Below are positions 43,582 to 54,119 of a stretch of DNA of 64,000 bases, in pieces (positions within the stretch are counted from its first letter, which is position 1; each line of letters starts with the position of its first letter). The stretch is taken from NCBI RefSeq assembly GCF_900148505.1, contig NZ_FRXO01000003.1, positions 555,786-619,785 on the forward strand. The letters run 5' to 3'. The notes beneath the pieces are model-generated. The model had not been told where the DNA came from. It made no database searches and saw nothing but the letters and a program-made list of their open reading frames with translations. This DNA is from Pseudoxanthobacter soli DSM 19599 (GTDB lineage: Bacteria > Pseudomonadota > Alphaproteobacteria > Rhizobiales > Segnochrobactraceae). The translations under genes and the position numbers were made by a program.

Positions 43582-44390
43582 GCGGGCTCTTTCGCGCGGG
43601 GACTCGGAAGCGGGGACTTGGAACTCGGGTCGGCCCCTCGCGGCTCGGGAGAAAGCCGGGAAGGCCGTGCGGGAAGGCGACGTGCAGGCCGGGGCCACCG
43701 GCCGGTGCGCGTCCGGGCCGGCACCGCCCCCGAACCGGGAAGGCACGACCCGGACAGGCGCGTCGGTGACGAGGCCGCCGGCGAACAGGCAAGTCCGCGA
43801 ACAGGCAAGTCTGCGAACAAGAACGTCGGCCTGATATGGGCGTGGGCGCGGGATCGGCCAAGGGCCGCCTCGAACGTGCGGCCCGCAATGCGGCCCACTC
43901 GCGATCACAACCTGTCGAGCAACGGCCGGTCGGGGCCGCGCACGGCAATGTGATGCGTGGGCCGCCGGTGCCAAACCTCCCGCCAAGCCCTCTCCGAAAC
44001 CTCCCGCCAAGCCTGGACCGTGTCTCGAATCATGCCTCGAATCAGGCCCACCGTCAGGCCTCGTTCCAGACCCGCCCCGGAGGCCCTCCGCTCCGGAAAC
44101 GGCCTCGAAGCCCTGATTGCGCCACGCTCCCCGGCGAAACTTGCGGCTGGAAGCAGGGTTCGGGGCGCCCGCATCGGAACGCCGGCAACGGCGGCCCGCA
44201 CGCTGGCCCCCCACATGCTGGTCCCCACATCTCGGCTCCACATGCCGGCGCCGGTTGCGGGATGAAGCGGTGATGCCCAGCTTCCGAAGGTCCGGGCACG
44301 GAGGCGTTGCGCCGGCGGCGGGTTCGCCGCTCCGGTGCGTTGTCGGTCCGGCGCGTTGTCGGTCCGGATGGCGCTCCGGCGAGAACATAT
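43582..44390. other. gene-poor region between the ybbA-like gene and tesA, with decayed direct repeats
   Basis: No convincing gene lies in these 800 bp. Repeats include GCGAACAGGCAAGTCC (43781 and 43797, a third partial at 43813), an exact 17-bp repeat AAACCTCCCGCCAAGCC (43973 and 43997), TCGAATCATGCC-type units (about 44023-44050), and CCACATGCTGG-type units (about 44195-44250). Long frames read through the region on both strands are Arg/Pro-rich artefacts. The divergent promoters of the ybbA-like gene and tesA are expected here. Confidence 0.7.
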
Positions 44391-44497
44391 CCCGTTCAGA
44401 TCGAACCGATCTGAACGACAAGGATATGTTCAAGCCTTTGAATCTGGAGCGATTTCTTGTCGATCTGATGATTCCATCAGATCGGAAAGCGCTCTAG
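44391..44497 (+). repeat. dispersed double-hairpin palindromic element, reference copy
   Basis: The left hairpin CGTTCAGATCG-AAC-CGATCTGAACG (44393-44417, 11-bp perfect stem) is followed by about 43 nt (containing GTTCAAGCCTTTGAATCTGG) and then the right hairpin CGATCTGATG-ATTC-CATCAGATCG (44461-44484, 10-bp perfect stem), ending GGAAAGCGCTCTAG. Both stems share the core CGATCTGA. It lies 61 bp before the tesA start. Confidence 0.9.
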
Positions 44498-44558
44498 TGT
44501 CGCGTGGCAGGGCGCCTTCTCCGGCGGGGCGGGGAAGGCGATTGCGGGATGTGAGAAG

Positions 44559-45200
44559 ATGCAGGTGCTTTCGTCGTTTCTCTCGGCCGTCGCGCTGGTG
44601 CTGGCGGGCTCGCTGGTCGCCAATGTCGCCTCGGCCGCGCCCCTCACCATCGTCGCCCTCGGCGACAGCCTCACGGCGGGCTACGGCCTGCCGCCCGGCA
44701 AGGGCTTTCCGGCGCAGCTCGAAGCCGCGCTCAGGGCGAAGGGCCACGACGTCACCGTGGTCGATGCCGGCGTCTCCGGCGATACCACGGCGGGCGGCCT
44801 CGCGCGGCTCGACTGGTCGGTGCCGGACGATGCCGACGCGGTGATCGTGGAACTCGGCGCCAACGATGCCCTGCGCGCCCAGGATCCCGCCGGCACCCGC
44901 CGCAATCTCGACGCCATCCTCACGCGGCTCGGCGAGCGCAAGCTCCCCGTGCTCGTCGCCGGCATGCTGGCTCCGCCCAATCTCGGCCCGGCCTACGCCG
45001 CCGCCTTCAACCCCATCTTCGCCGAGGTCGCGAACGCCCACGGCGCGCTCTACTACCCCTTCTTCCTCGAAGGCGTCGCCGCCGACCCCGCCCTCAACCT
45101 CCCCGACGGCCTCCACCCGACCGAAGCCGGCGTGGAGAAGATCGTGCAGGGGATTTTGCCGCTGGTGGAGAAGCTTGCAAAGAATATAGATCGAGGGTAA
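44559..45200 (+). CDS. tesA: Arylesterase / lysophospholipase, GDSL family (TesA)
   Basis: A periplasmic SGNH hydrolase of esters and acyl-thioesters. The 213-residue product has a signal peptide (SAVALVLAGSLVANVASAAP), block I GDSLTAGYGLPPG with the catalytic Ser, GANDALRAQDP, and the C-terminal DGLHPTEAG with the catalytic Asp and His. It is divergent from the ybbAP-like genes, a conserved arrangement. The last codons (encoding KLAKNIDRG) are AT-rich and unlike the rest, and the AT-rich foreign segment starts here, so the native C-terminus may have been replaced. Confidence 0.92.
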   Translation: MQVLSSFLSAVALVLAGSLVANVASAAPLTIVALGDSLTAGYGLPPGKGFPAQLEAALRAKGHDVTVVDAGVSGDTTAGGLARLDWSVPDDADAVIVELGANDALRAQDPAGTRRNLDAILTRLGERKLPVLVAGMLAPPNLGPAYAAAFNPIFAEVANAHGALYYPFFLEGVAADPALNLPDGLHPTEAGVEKIVQGILPLVEKLAKNIDRG

Positions 45201-46850
45201 TGATGGATTTCATAGTTTTAATACATATCAACTGTTAAATATCTCTCGTATATTTGAAATTAATCCTGACAAAATTTCCTTTGAATTCTGAACGTATATT
45301 GAGCAAAGGCCGCGCCTGACAACTATCTCCGATATGAAACCAAGTCTTTCCCCTAGTTTTCTAAAATATAGGTGATGATCTGTTGTATCTATTGACACAT
45401 GTCGTATGGCCCTAACTATGTCGTCTTGAGATACGGCCGGGCACTGACATCTTTGTTGAACAAGACTTGAAACAAAATCCGCATTTTCTTGTATATAATT
45501 ATATACAATACTCTCAGGCGCTCCATCCGGTAAGCATAATACGTGGTCATTTTTCTCCTTTAAAGGCGGATTGTCGCCATCTATTATTGCTATTGCCTTA
45601 TTTTTGATAGTAGGATTTGCGTTATGATGTTTTAGGACATCCACAACAAACGGAAATCCGCCGGCCTTATGTATTTCCACCCTGTCCAAAAGTTCTGGCG
45701 CGTATTGACGAATGATTTCACCACAAAGATCCTCGGCAAATTCATCTTCAACAAATATGGCTCGATCTTTCGCGACGACGCCATTTAGGGCCTTTAAACT
45801 TTCAATGTTTAATTTTCCTTGGTAGGCGATTCCATCAATGCAACCCCATATTGCCTTCGGTGGAAGTAATTGGAGTGCGTATTCTGAGTGGGTTGTAAAT
45901 ATAACTTGTACTTTCTTTTCTACAGCGGTATAAAGAAGGTACTCCACCATTTTCTTTGTAGCAAGAGGGTGTAGTCCATTCTCAATTTCTTCGATTAGGA
46001 TGAGGGCGTTTGCACTTGCTTCTTCGATCCTCGTGACCATCTCTATTATTGATGCTTCTCCGGCGCCGAAATGAAATTGCGAATAATCATTTTTATTTTT
46101 TATTCCAACCAGAATAGACTTTCCCGTTTCATTATTAAGAGAAATTCTTGAATAACCAGATGCATCTTTCCCAAGAATGCGTCCGACATGGGAAATTACC
46201 TCAGGAGAAATTGGTGTTGTCACGATATTTTTCTTTTGAGCTAAGCCAATAAATTGCCTGAATCTGGCCTGCTCGTTGGCTGGAACTGTTCTCTGTATCG
46301 GTATAATAATAATGTCTCGTCCCGGTATGTTGTCTCTGCGCCATTTAGCAGATATAAATCTAGCATTTCTATTAAATATTCCAGAGTTATTTACATGTCT
46401 ATCTATAATATCATATTCTATTCTCCAATTAGACATACTATTATCGCCGATATTCGATTTAGGAAAGAAATCTCCGGGCCTAACTGATTTGTAGGCAATA
46501 GCGGCGGCGCCAAGGACTGTTGATTTTCCTCCGCCATTTGTTCCAATGATAGCAGTCACAGGAAAATCAAATGATATTATTTGATTCTCAAAACTTCTTA
46601 CATTTAACATTTTTAAGCGTCTAAGATAGAATTTATAAGACAGCTTAGAAACGTAAGAATCGAGTTTATCTATATCAGATGCGTGAATATCCACGATTAC
46701 ACCTCCGGCAATAAAATCAATTCGGATGCAGCACAATTGCGGCTGCGTCGCCGGCTAGCTAGTTCCTGCGAGGTCGAAAGCCAGCAGTTAATAGTTGCAT
46801 GCTGTGCGTGTTGAATCTAGTTAGCGACCCGTGCTTGGTTTTCCCCCTCC
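45185..46850. mobile_element. AT-rich acquired segment carrying one gene
   Basis: Base composition falls sharply from about 70% to about 40% G+C (by eye; some lines are under 30%) at the 3' end of tesA and rises again just before the aldo/keto reductase. The segment holds a single gene. No integrase, IS terminal repeats or clear flanking direct repeat were found, so the way it arrived is unknown. Confidence 0.7.
45228..46694 (-). CDS. OLD-like AAA/ABC ATPase with TOPRIM-type C-terminus (putative nuclease, possible defence gene)
   Basis: A 488-residue protein: an SMC/OLD-type ATPase (about residues 20-285) with Walker A GTNGGGKST (51-59), signature FGAGEAS (209-215), Walker B ALILIEEIENG (230-240) and H-loop TTHSE (267-271). 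A TOPRIM-like region follows, with FVEDEFAED (314-322), IIDGDN (371-376) and PDGAPESIVYNY downstream. This is the single-chain OLD nuclease layout, related to GajA of Gabija. I start at GTG 46694, 7 nt after a perfect GGAGG; a TTG at 46736 lacks a site. Codon use is AT-rich and foreign. No helicase, HNH or toxin partner is adjacent. Confidence 0.78.
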   Translation of the reverse strand: MDIHASDIDKLDSYVSKLSYKFYLRRLKMLNVRSFENQIISFDFPVTAIIGTNGGGKSTVLGAAAIAYKSVRPGDFFPKSNIGDNSMSNWRIEYDIIDRHVNNSGIFNRNARFISAKWRRDNIPGRDIIIIPIQRTVPANEQARFRQFIGLAQKKNIVTTPISPEVISHVGRILGKDASGYSRISLNNETGKSILVGIKNKNDYSQFHFGAGEASIIEMVTRIEEASANALILIEEIENGLHPLATKKMVEYLLYTAVEKKVQVIFTTHSEYALQLLPPKAIWGCIDGIAYQGKLNIESLKALNGVVAKDRAIFVEDEFAEDLCGEIIRQYAPELLDRVEIHKAGGFPFVVDVLKHHNANPTIKNKAIAIIDGDNPPLKEKNDHVLCLPDGAPESIVYNYIQENADFVSSLVQQRCQCPAVSQDDIVRAIRHVSIDTTDHHLYFRKLGERLGFISEIVVRRGLCSIYVQNSKEILSGLISNIREIFNS

Positions 46851-46865
46851 CGGAGTCACCCCCCC

Positions 46866-47918
46866 ATGGAATACCGCCCGCTCGGCCGGTCCGGCCTGAA
46901 GGTCAGCGCCATCTGTCTCGGCACCATGACCTGGGGTCAGCAGAACACCGAGGCCGAGGCCCATGCGCAGATGGATCGCGCGCTGGAACACGGCGTGAAT
47001 TTCTTCGATACGGCGGAGCTTTATCCGATCCCGCCCAAGGCGGAGACGCAAGGCAGGACCGAGCTTCACATCGGCTCGTGGTTCAAGGCGCGGGGCACCC
47101 GCGACAAGGTCGTGCTCGCCACCAAGGTGGTCGGCCGCACCGATATGACGTGGTTCCGCGACGACGGCTCCGAGGGCCGGCTCGACCGGCGCCAGATCGA
47201 GGAGGCGCTCGACAAGAGCCTGAAGCGCCTCGGCACCGATTATATCGACCTCTACCAGCTCCACTGGCCGGACAGGCCGGTCTCCGGCTTCGGCTCCAAC
47301 CCCGTCGTCTGGAAGAGCCCGGAACCCGTCGCCGACGAGACCCCGATCGCCGAGACGTTGTCCGTGCTCGCCGATGCGGTCAAGGCCGGCAAGATCCGCC
47401 ATGTCGGGCTGTCCAACGAAAGCCCGTGGGGCGTCATGAAGGCGGTGGCGGCGGCGGAAGCGCTGGGCCTGCCGCGGGTGCAGTCGGTGCAGAACGCCTA
47501 TTCGCTCGTCAACCGCACCTTCGAAGGCGGGCTCGCGGAGGTGGCGCTGCGCGAGGATGTCGGCCTGCTCGCCTATTCCTCGCTGGCGCAGGGCTATCTC
47601 ACCGGCAAGTACCGCAACGGTGCCCGCCCCGCCGGCGCCCGCAAGACGCTGTTCGACCGGCTGCAGCGCTACGAGGGACCGGGCGCGGAGGAGGCGATCG
47701 GCGGCTATGTCGATCTCGCCGCCGAGTTCGGCCTCGATCCGGCGCAGATGGCGCTCGCCTTCGTGCTCCGCCAGCCGTTCACAACCTCCGTCATCATCGG
47801 CGCGACCAGCCTCGACCAGCTCGAAACCGACATCGCCGCCGCCGGCGTGACGCTGCCGCCCGAACTCCTCGCCCGCATCGACAATCTGCACCGGCTGCGC
47901 GCCAATCCCTGCCCCTGA
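46866..47918 (+). CDS. Aldo/keto reductase (Tas/YajO-like)
   Basis: A 350-residue NADPH-dependent oxidoreductase with a TIM barrel. The catalytic tetrad is seen in [12 protein letters not shown] (Asp, Tyr), VVLATKVVG (Lys) and [11 protein letters not shown] (His). The C-terminal [16 protein letters not shown] is the cofactor-phosphate loop. The start [20 protein letters not shown] is standard for the family. Substrate unknown. It is followed by argG after 170 bp, which contains its own promoter, so the two are probably separate units. Confidence 0.9.
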   Translation: MEYRPLGRSGLKVSAICLGTMTWGQQNTEAEAHAQMDRALEHGVNFFDTAELYPIPPKAETQGRTELHIGSWFKARGTRDKVVLATKVVGRTDMTWFRDDGSEGRLDRRQIEEALDKSLKRLGTDYIDLYQLHWPDRPVSGFGSNPVVWKSPEPVADETPIAETLSVLADAVKAGKIRHVGLSNESPWGVMKAVAAAEALGLPRVQSVQNAYSLVNRTFEGGLAEVALREDVGLLAYSSLAQGYLTGKYRNGARPAGARKTLFDRLQRYEGPGAEEAIGGYVDLAAEFGLDPAQMALAFVLRQPFTTSVIIGATSLDQLETDIAAAGVTLPPELLARIDNLHRLRANPCP

Positions 47919-48022
47919 GGGCAGGGACGGGGCGGAGAAGAAACCGGCGAGCCCGGGCGGAAAGCCGCTCGGGAAGCGGGGCGAGAACCCGGGCGAGAAG
48001 CCCGGAATGGGCCGAGCCGCGG

Positions 48023-48051
48023 TTGCCGGGCGGAATGGCGCGGTTTATAAG
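48023..48051 (+). promoter_or_regulatory. argG promoter inside a palindrome
   Basis: TTGCCG (48023-48028) and TATAAG (48046-48051) are spaced by exactly 17 bp. The -10 lies in the loop of GCGCGG-TTTATAAG-CCGCGC (48038-48057), so a protein bound to the palindrome would cover the start site. The leader would be about 31 nt. Confidence 0.75.
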
Positions 48052-48088
48052 CCGCGCATTCGTCATCTTCGACCGGAAGCGGCCTCCC

Positions 48089-49309
<1,221 letters not shown>

Positions 49310-49320
49310 CGGGGCGCCGG

Positions 49321-50526
49321 ATGGCTGAGGACGGCGACAAGGCCGCATCGCGGTGGACGGATGGGCGCGCGCCGCTCGATTTCGCCCGCCGCCTGATCGC
49401 GTGCCCGAGCGTGACGCCGGACGCGGGCGCGGCGCTCGACGCGGTCGAGGCGGCGCTGGCGCCGGCCGGCTTCGCCGTGCTGCGCCCGGTGTTCGAGGAG
49501 GCCGGCACCGCGCCGGTCGAAAATCTCTACGCCCGGTTCGGGCGCGGCGAGCCGCACCTCGCCTTCGCCGGCCATGTCGACGTGGTGCCCCCGGGGGATG
49601 AAGCCGCCTGGCGGCACGATCCGTTCGGCGCCGTGGTGCACGACGGCGTGCTCTACGGCCGCGGCGCCGTCGACATGAAAGGCGGGGTCGCCGCCTTCCT
49701 CGCCGCCGCGCTCGATTTCCTCGCCGCCCGCGGCGACGGCTTCAGGGGTTCGATCTCGTTCCTCATCACCGGCGACGAGGAAGGCCCCTCGATCAACGGC
49801 ACCGTGAAGCTGATGCAGTGGTGCGCGGCGCGGGGCGAGCATTTCGATGCCGCCCTCGTGGGCGAGCCGACCTGCACCGCCGCGCTCGGCGACACCATCA
49901 AGATCGGCCGGCGCGGCTCGATGTCCGGCACGGTGATCGTGCGCGGCACCCAGGGCCACGTCGCCTATCCCGAGCGTGCCCGCAATCCGGTGCCGGCGCT
50001 GCTCGCGCTCGCGCCCGCGCTGATCGATCCGCCGCTCGATGCCGGCAACACCCATTTCGCCCCTTCGAACCTCGAGATCGTCTCGGTCGATGTCGGCAAC
50101 CCGTCGTGGAACGTCATCCCGGCGGAGGCGCGGCTGCGCTTCAACGTGCGCTACAACGACCTGTGGACCCGCCCGGCGCTGAAGGCGGAGATCGAGCGGC
50201 GCCTTGCCGGGGCCGCCGCCGCGCGTGGCGAGCCCGCGCCCGAAATCGTGTTCGAGCGCGGCTCCGGCGACGTGTTCCTGACCGCGCCCGGGCCGCTCGT
50301 CAGCGCGCTCGGCGCGGCGATCGAGGCGGTCACGGGGCTCTCCCCGGCGCTGTCGACCGGCGGCGGCACCTCGGACGCCCGCTTCATCAAGGATTATTGC
50401 CCGGTGGTCGAGTTCGGCCCGGTCGGCACCTCCATGCACAAGGTGGACGAGTGCGTGCCGGTGGCAGAGCTCGATGCGCTCGCCGCGATCTACCGCGCCT
50501 TCCTCGACCGCTTCTTTCCGGCCTGA
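49321..50526 (+). CDS. dapE: Succinyl-diaminopimelate desuccinylase
   Basis: A zinc-dependent M20 amidohydrolase making LL-diaminopimelate for lysine and the cell wall. The 401-residue product has the metal ligands in [12 protein letters not shown] (His), [14 protein letters not shown] (Asp), [13 protein letters not shown] (Glu) and the late [12 protein letters not shown] (His). The [10 protein letters not shown] motif separates DapE from ArgE. The lid domain is at about 190-300. It ends 3 bp before a membrane protein gene that is often found beside dapE in this group. Confidence 0.95.
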   Translation: MAEDGDKAASRWTDGRAPLDFARRLIACPSVTPDAGAALDAVEAALAPAGFAVLRPVFEEAGTAPVENLYARFGRGEPHLAFAGHVDVVPPGDEAAWRHDPFGAVVHDGVLYGRGAVDMKGGVAAFLAAALDFLAARGDGFRGSISFLITGDEEGPSINGTVKLMQWCAARGEHFDAALVGEPTCTAALGDTIKIGRRGSMSGTVIVRGTQGHVAYPERARNPVPALLALAPALIDPPLDAGNTHFAPSNLEIVSVDVGNPSWNVIPAEARLRFNVRYNDLWTRPALKAEIERRLAGAAAARGEPAPEIVFERGSGDVFLTAPGPLVSALGAAIEAVTGLSPALSTGGGTSDARFIKDYCPVVEFGPVGTSMHKVDECVPVAELDALAAIYRAFLDRFFPA

Positions 50527-50529
50527 GCG

Positions 50530-51141
50530 ATGGCGGAACCCGGCGCCGTCGCCATCATCCTCCATGCCAAGCGCGCGCTCGAAGGCGCGATCGATCTCCT
50601 GTTCGCGCGGCCGAAGGCGCTCGCCGGGTTCGAGTTCACCATCGCCGGGTTCTGGCTGTCGTTCGCCGCCATCGTGCTGCTCGTGCCGCCGTTCGTGATC
50701 TCGACCCTGTCGGAGGCCCGCCTCGGCATCGGGCTCGGGCTGTGGCCGGAGGATGCGTTCCCCTGGGGCGCGCTGTTCGCCGCCCGGGCGGTGGAACTCG
50801 TGGTCGACTGGGTGTTCTTCCCCGTCGTCATGGCGATCCTCGCCCGCCCGCTCGGCATCGCCGCGCGCTATGTGCCCTACATGATCGTCCGCAACTGGGC
50901 GAACGTGGTGGCGGCGGCGATCTATGCCGTGCCGGAGGTGCTGTTCTCGTTCGGGGTGATCGGCGGCGACGTCTGGCTCGCCGCGACCCTCGTCGCCTTC
51001 CTGATCGTGGTCTATTACCGCTTCCAGGTCGCCCGCGCCGCACTCGGCGCGCCCATCGGCCTCGCCGCCGGTCTGGTCGCGTTCGAGATGCTGTCGAGCG
51101 TGGTGGTGACCGAACTGCTCGACCGCGTCATCGGTCCCTGA
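50530..51141 (+). CDS. conserved membrane protein of unknown function next to dapE
   Basis: A 203-residue protein with about five hydrophobic helices (FTIAGFWLSFAAIVLLVPPF, LVVDWVFFPVVMAILA, VVAAAIYAVPEVLFSFGVIG, WLAATLVAFLIVVYYRFQVA, LAAGLVAFEMLSSVVVTELL). There is no signal peptide and no recognised catalytic motif. The start is an ATG 3 bp after dapE, so translation is coupled. I recognise it only as a dapE-linked hypothetical of Hyphomicrobiales; its role is unknown. Confidence 0.78.
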   Translation: MAEPGAVAIILHAKRALEGAIDLLFARPKALAGFEFTIAGFWLSFAAIVLLVPPFVISTLSEARLGIGLGLWPEDAFPWGALFAARAVELVVDWVFFPVVMAILARPLGIAARYVPYMIVRNWANVVAAAIYAVPEVLFSFGVIGGDVWLAATLVAFLIVVYYRFQVARAALGAPIGLAAGLVAFEMLSSVVVTELLDRVIGP

Positions 51142-51326
51142 GCCGCGCAACGCCGCGCGCGAGGTGCGCAGAGACCGCGCTTGAAGCGCGCAGGAACCGC
51201 GCGAAATCCGCGTTTACCGCGATGAACGCCCGCTGAACGGCCGGCTCAGGCTGCGTTCAGGCCGCCGGAGCGATCCTGACCTCATCAGCGGCGACCCAGG
51301 TCGCCACGAGCCGAGGAGTTCAGGTC

Positions 51327-51722
51327 ATGGTCCAGGTTTCTTCATCTGCTTCCGCAAACCGTCCGCACACCGGTGGCGTGGCCGCGCGGCTGAAGGTGCT
51401 TCTCGCCGCGCTGGTTCTCGGCGGCGGGCTTGCTGCCGGCCTCGCCCCGGCCGAAGCCGGCCCGTCCGTTCCCGTCGCGACGCCGGTGCAGTGGTCGCCG
51501 AACGGCGGCTGGGGCCCGGGCTATCCGCCGCCGCAGGCCCAGCCGAATCGCGGGCCCGGCTGGAACAACGGCTGGAACAACGGCAGGCACGAGGGCTGGG
51601 GCCGCGGTCCCCGCCGCGGCGAGGTCTGCCGCACCCGCTACGAACGCGTCGTGGTCCGCCGTCCCTATCGCCCGCCGGTGGTGCGCTATCAGCCGGTCCG
51701 GTTCTGCCGCCCGGCCTGGTGA
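51327..51722 (+). CDS. small secreted protein, Pro/Gly/Arg/Trp-rich
   Basis: A 131-residue protein with a signal peptide ([23 protein letters not shown]) and a mature part rich in Pro, Gly, Asn and Trp (GPGWNNGWNNGRHEGWGRGP), ending in an Arg/Val/Tyr/Pro stretch with two cysteines (GEVCRTRYE and RFCRPAW) that could form one disulfide. A GAGGAG site precedes the ATG. Such short Trp/Arg-rich exported proteins are common in Hyphomicrobiales and have no assigned function. Confidence 0.72.
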   Translation: MVQVSSSASANRPHTGGVAARLKVLLAALVLGGGLAAGLAPAEAGPSVPVATPVQWSPNGGWGPGYPPPQAQPNRGPGWNNGWNNGRHEGWGRGPRRGEVCRTRYERVVVRRPYRPPVVRYQPVRFCRPAW

Positions 51723-51767
51723 GCCTGTCGCAGGGCGACCGCCAGGTTGCGCCATCCCTGCAAACGA

Positions 51768-51801
51768 GAACGGCCCGGCATCGCGTGATGCCGGGCCGTT
51801 C
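51768..51801. terminator. perfect 15-bp bidirectional terminator stem
   Basis: GAACGGCCCGGCATC (51768-51782), loop GCGT, and GATGCCGGGCCGTTC (51787-51801). It is followed by CCATTTCC on the plus strand and TCGTTTG on the minus strand, between the convergent small secreted protein gene and leuC. Confidence 0.85.
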
Positions 51802-51845
51802 CCATTTCCAGGCCGTCGACCGAAGACCGGCCGGCGTTTCCCGCG

Positions 51846-53252
51846 TTACTTCCAGTCGCGGATGTCGACGAAGTGGCCGGCGATCGCCGCCGCTGCCGCC
51901 ATCGCCGGCGAGACGAGGTGGGTACGGCCGCGGAAGCCCTGCCGCCCCTCGAAATTGCGGTTCGAGGTGGAGGCGCAGCGGTCGCCGGGCGAAAGCCGAT
52001 CCGCGTTCATCGCCAGACACATGGAGCATCCGGGCTCGCGCCACTCGAAGCCGGCCTCGATGAAGATCTTGTCGAGACCCTCGGCTTCCGCCTGCGCCTT
52101 GACGAGGCCGGAGCCGGGCACGACGATCGCGTTCACGGCCGGGTTGACGTGCTTGCCGGCGACCATTGCGGCCGCCGCGCGCAGATCCTCGATGCGGCCG
52201 TTGGTGCAGGAGCCGATGAAGGCGCGGTTGATGGCGATGTCCGTCATCCGCGTGCCCGGCTGCAGGCCCATATACTCGAGCGCGCGCTTCTTGGCCGCGC
52301 GGCGGTTCTCGTCGGCGATCTCGTCGGGATTCGGCACCACCCCCTCGACCGAAACCACGTCCTCGGGGCTCGTGCCCCAGGTCACGATCGGCGGCAGCGC
52401 CGCGGCGTCGAGATGGATCTCGGCGTCGAACACGGCTCCATCGTCGGTGACGAGCGTCTTCCAGTATTCCACCGCGCGGTCCCACGCCTCGCCGGTCGGG
52501 GCCTTGGGCTTGCCCTTGATGTAGGCGAAGGTGGTCTCGTCCGGCGCGATCAGGCCGGCGCGGGCGCCGCCTTCGATCGACATGTTGCAGACCGTCATGC
52601 GGCCTTCCATCGACAGCGAACGGATCGCCTCGCCGGCATATTCGATGACGTAGCCGGTGCCGCCGGCGGTGCCGATCTTGCCGATGATGGCGAGCACGAT
52701 GTCCTTGGCGCCGACGCCGTCCGGCAGCTTGCCGTCGACGGTCACGCGCATGTTCTTGGCCTTCTTCTGGATCAGCGTCTGCGTCGCCAGAACGTGCTCG
52801 ACCTCGGACGTGCCGATGCCATGGGCCAGCGCGCCGAACGCGCCATGGGTGGAGGTGTGGCTGTCGCCGCAGACGATCGTCATGCCGGGCAGGGTGAAGC
52901 CCTGCTCGGGGCCGACGATGTGCACCACACCCTGGCGGCGGTCGAACGGATCGTAATATTCGATGCCGAACTCGGCCGCGTTGCGCCCCAGCGTGGCGAT
53001 CTGCAGGGCCGCCTCGGGATCGTCGATGCCCTTGGTGCGGTCGGTGGTCGGCACGTTGTGGTCGACGACGGCCAGCGTGCGGCCGGGGGCGCGCACCTTG
53101 CGGCCGGTCATCCGCAGGCCTTCGAACGCCTGCGGGCTCGTCACTTCGTGCACGAGGTGACGGTCGATATAAAGAAGCGCGGTGCCGTCCTGCTGAATGT
53201 CGACGACGTGATCGTCCCAGATCTTGTCGTACAGGGTACGGGCCTTGGCCAT
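51846..53252 (-). CDS. leuC: 3-isopropylmalate dehydratase large subunit
   Basis: An iron-sulfur isomerase of leucine synthesis, working with LeuD (not in this window). The 468-residue product has the aconitase features [34 protein letters not shown] and GCSMCLAMN, which supply the [4Fe-4S] cysteines, and the C-terminal [12 protein letters not shown]. An AAGGAGG site lies before the ATG at 53252. It stands apart from leuD and leuB here. The 300 bp to lemA must hold two divergent promoters; a TATATGG on the minus strand near 53320 is one possible -10. Confidence 0.96.
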   Translation of the reverse strand: MAKARTLYDKIWDDHVVDIQQDGTALLYIDRHLVHEVTSPQAFEGLRMTGRKVRAPGRTLAVVDHNVPTTDRTKGIDDPEAALQIATLGRNAAEFGIEYYDPFDRRQGVVHIVGPEQGFTLPGMTIVCGDSHTSTHGAFGALAHGIGTSEVEHVLATQTLIQKKAKNMRVTVDGKLPDGVGAKDIVLAIIGKIGTAGGTGYVIEYAGEAIRSLSMEGRMTVCNMSIEGGARAGLIAPDETTFAYIKGKPKAPTGEAWDRAVEYWKTLVTDDGAVFDAEIHLDAAALPPIVTWGTSPEDVVSVEGVVPNPDEIADENRRAAKKRALEYMGLQPGTRMTDIAINRAFIGSCTNGRIEDLRAAAAMVAGKHVNPAVNAIVVPGSGLVKAQAEAEGLDKIFIEAGFEWREPGCSMCLAMNADRLSPGDRCASTSNRNFEGRQGFRGRTHLVSPAMAAAAAIAGHFVDIRDWK

Positions 53253-53552
53253 TGCGCGCCTCCTTACATTGGCAACGGGCGGAACGAGACTGTTCCGCCG
53301 GTCGCGGTCGATCCGTCCATATAGGAAAGACAACCCGCCGCTTGAAGAAGCAGCGCGGGCTTCCGGCGTGGTCTTTAGCGCTTCCAGAGTTCGGAGAAAA
53401 GGCCCGGAATTCCGGCGGCCGTCGCAAGGGGCGGCAAAGCGTCCGGCGAATGTGCCTCGGCGCCGCGAAAAGGGACTGCCGCGGCGGCGGCCGGCATCGT
53501 ATCGTCGCGTCGTTGCGGCGCGAAGGGACGCCGCGCGAACGCGAGGCGGGCG

Positions 53553-54119
53553 ATGGAACTCTGGGTACTGGTGGCGGCGGTGGTGATCGTCGCGCTCTAC
53601 GGCGTGAGCGTCTACAACCGGCTGGTCGGGCAGAAGGCGCGCGTCGAGGAGGCGTGGTCCGACATCCAGGTGCAGATGAAGCGCCGCTACGATCTGGTTC
53701 CGAACCTCGTGGAGACGGTGAAAGGCTACGCGGGTCACGAGCGCGGCACGCTTGAGGCCGTTGTCGCCGCGCGCAATGCCGCAGCCTCCGCGAACGGCGG
53801 CCCGGAGGCGCAGGCGGCGGCGGAGCGCACTTTCCTCGGTGCCCTCGGCAAGGTGATCGCGCTCGCCGAGGCCTATCCCGACCTGAAGGCGAACCAGAAC
53901 TTCCTGGCGCTCCAGCAGAGCCTCGAGGAGATCGAGGCCCATATCAACGGCGCGCGGCGGTTCTACAACGGTTCGGTGCGCGACCTGAACGTGAGCATCC
54001 GCACCTTCCCGCCCATGCTGATCGCCCGCGCGTTCGGTTTCCAGGAGGCCCAGTTCTTCGAACTCGACGACAGCGAACGCGAGGCGGCCTCGCAGCCGGT
54101 CAAGGTGTCGTTTTCGTGA
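53553..54119 (+). CDS. LemA family protein
   Basis: A 188-residue membrane-anchored helical protein. One N-terminal helix ([20 protein letters not shown]) is followed by the LemA four-helix domain with [34 protein letters not shown] and [14 protein letters not shown]. The function is not settled; LemA proteins are often paired with DUF2207 membrane proteins, as here, where the next gene overlaps by GTGA. Confidence 0.92.
   Translation: MELWVLVAAVVIVALYGVSVYNRLVGQKARVEEAWSDIQVQMKRRYDLVPNLVETVKGYAGHERGTLEAVVAARNAAASANGGPEAQAAAERTFLGALGKVIALAEAYPDLKANQNFLALQQSLEEIEAHINGARRFYNGSVRDLNVSIRTFPPMLIARAFGFQEAQFFELDDSEREAASQPVKVSFS

Noticed and set aside
39971..43834. Plus-strand open frame of about 1,290 codons opposite the ABC permease and ATPase
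   Set aside because: Antisense shadow of well-supported genes, with Arg/His-rich composition and no recognisable motif.
45185..46850. Insertion sequence or prophage remnant
   Set aside because: No transposase, integrase, terminal inverted repeats or phage genes are seen; only the ATPase-TOPRIM gene is present.
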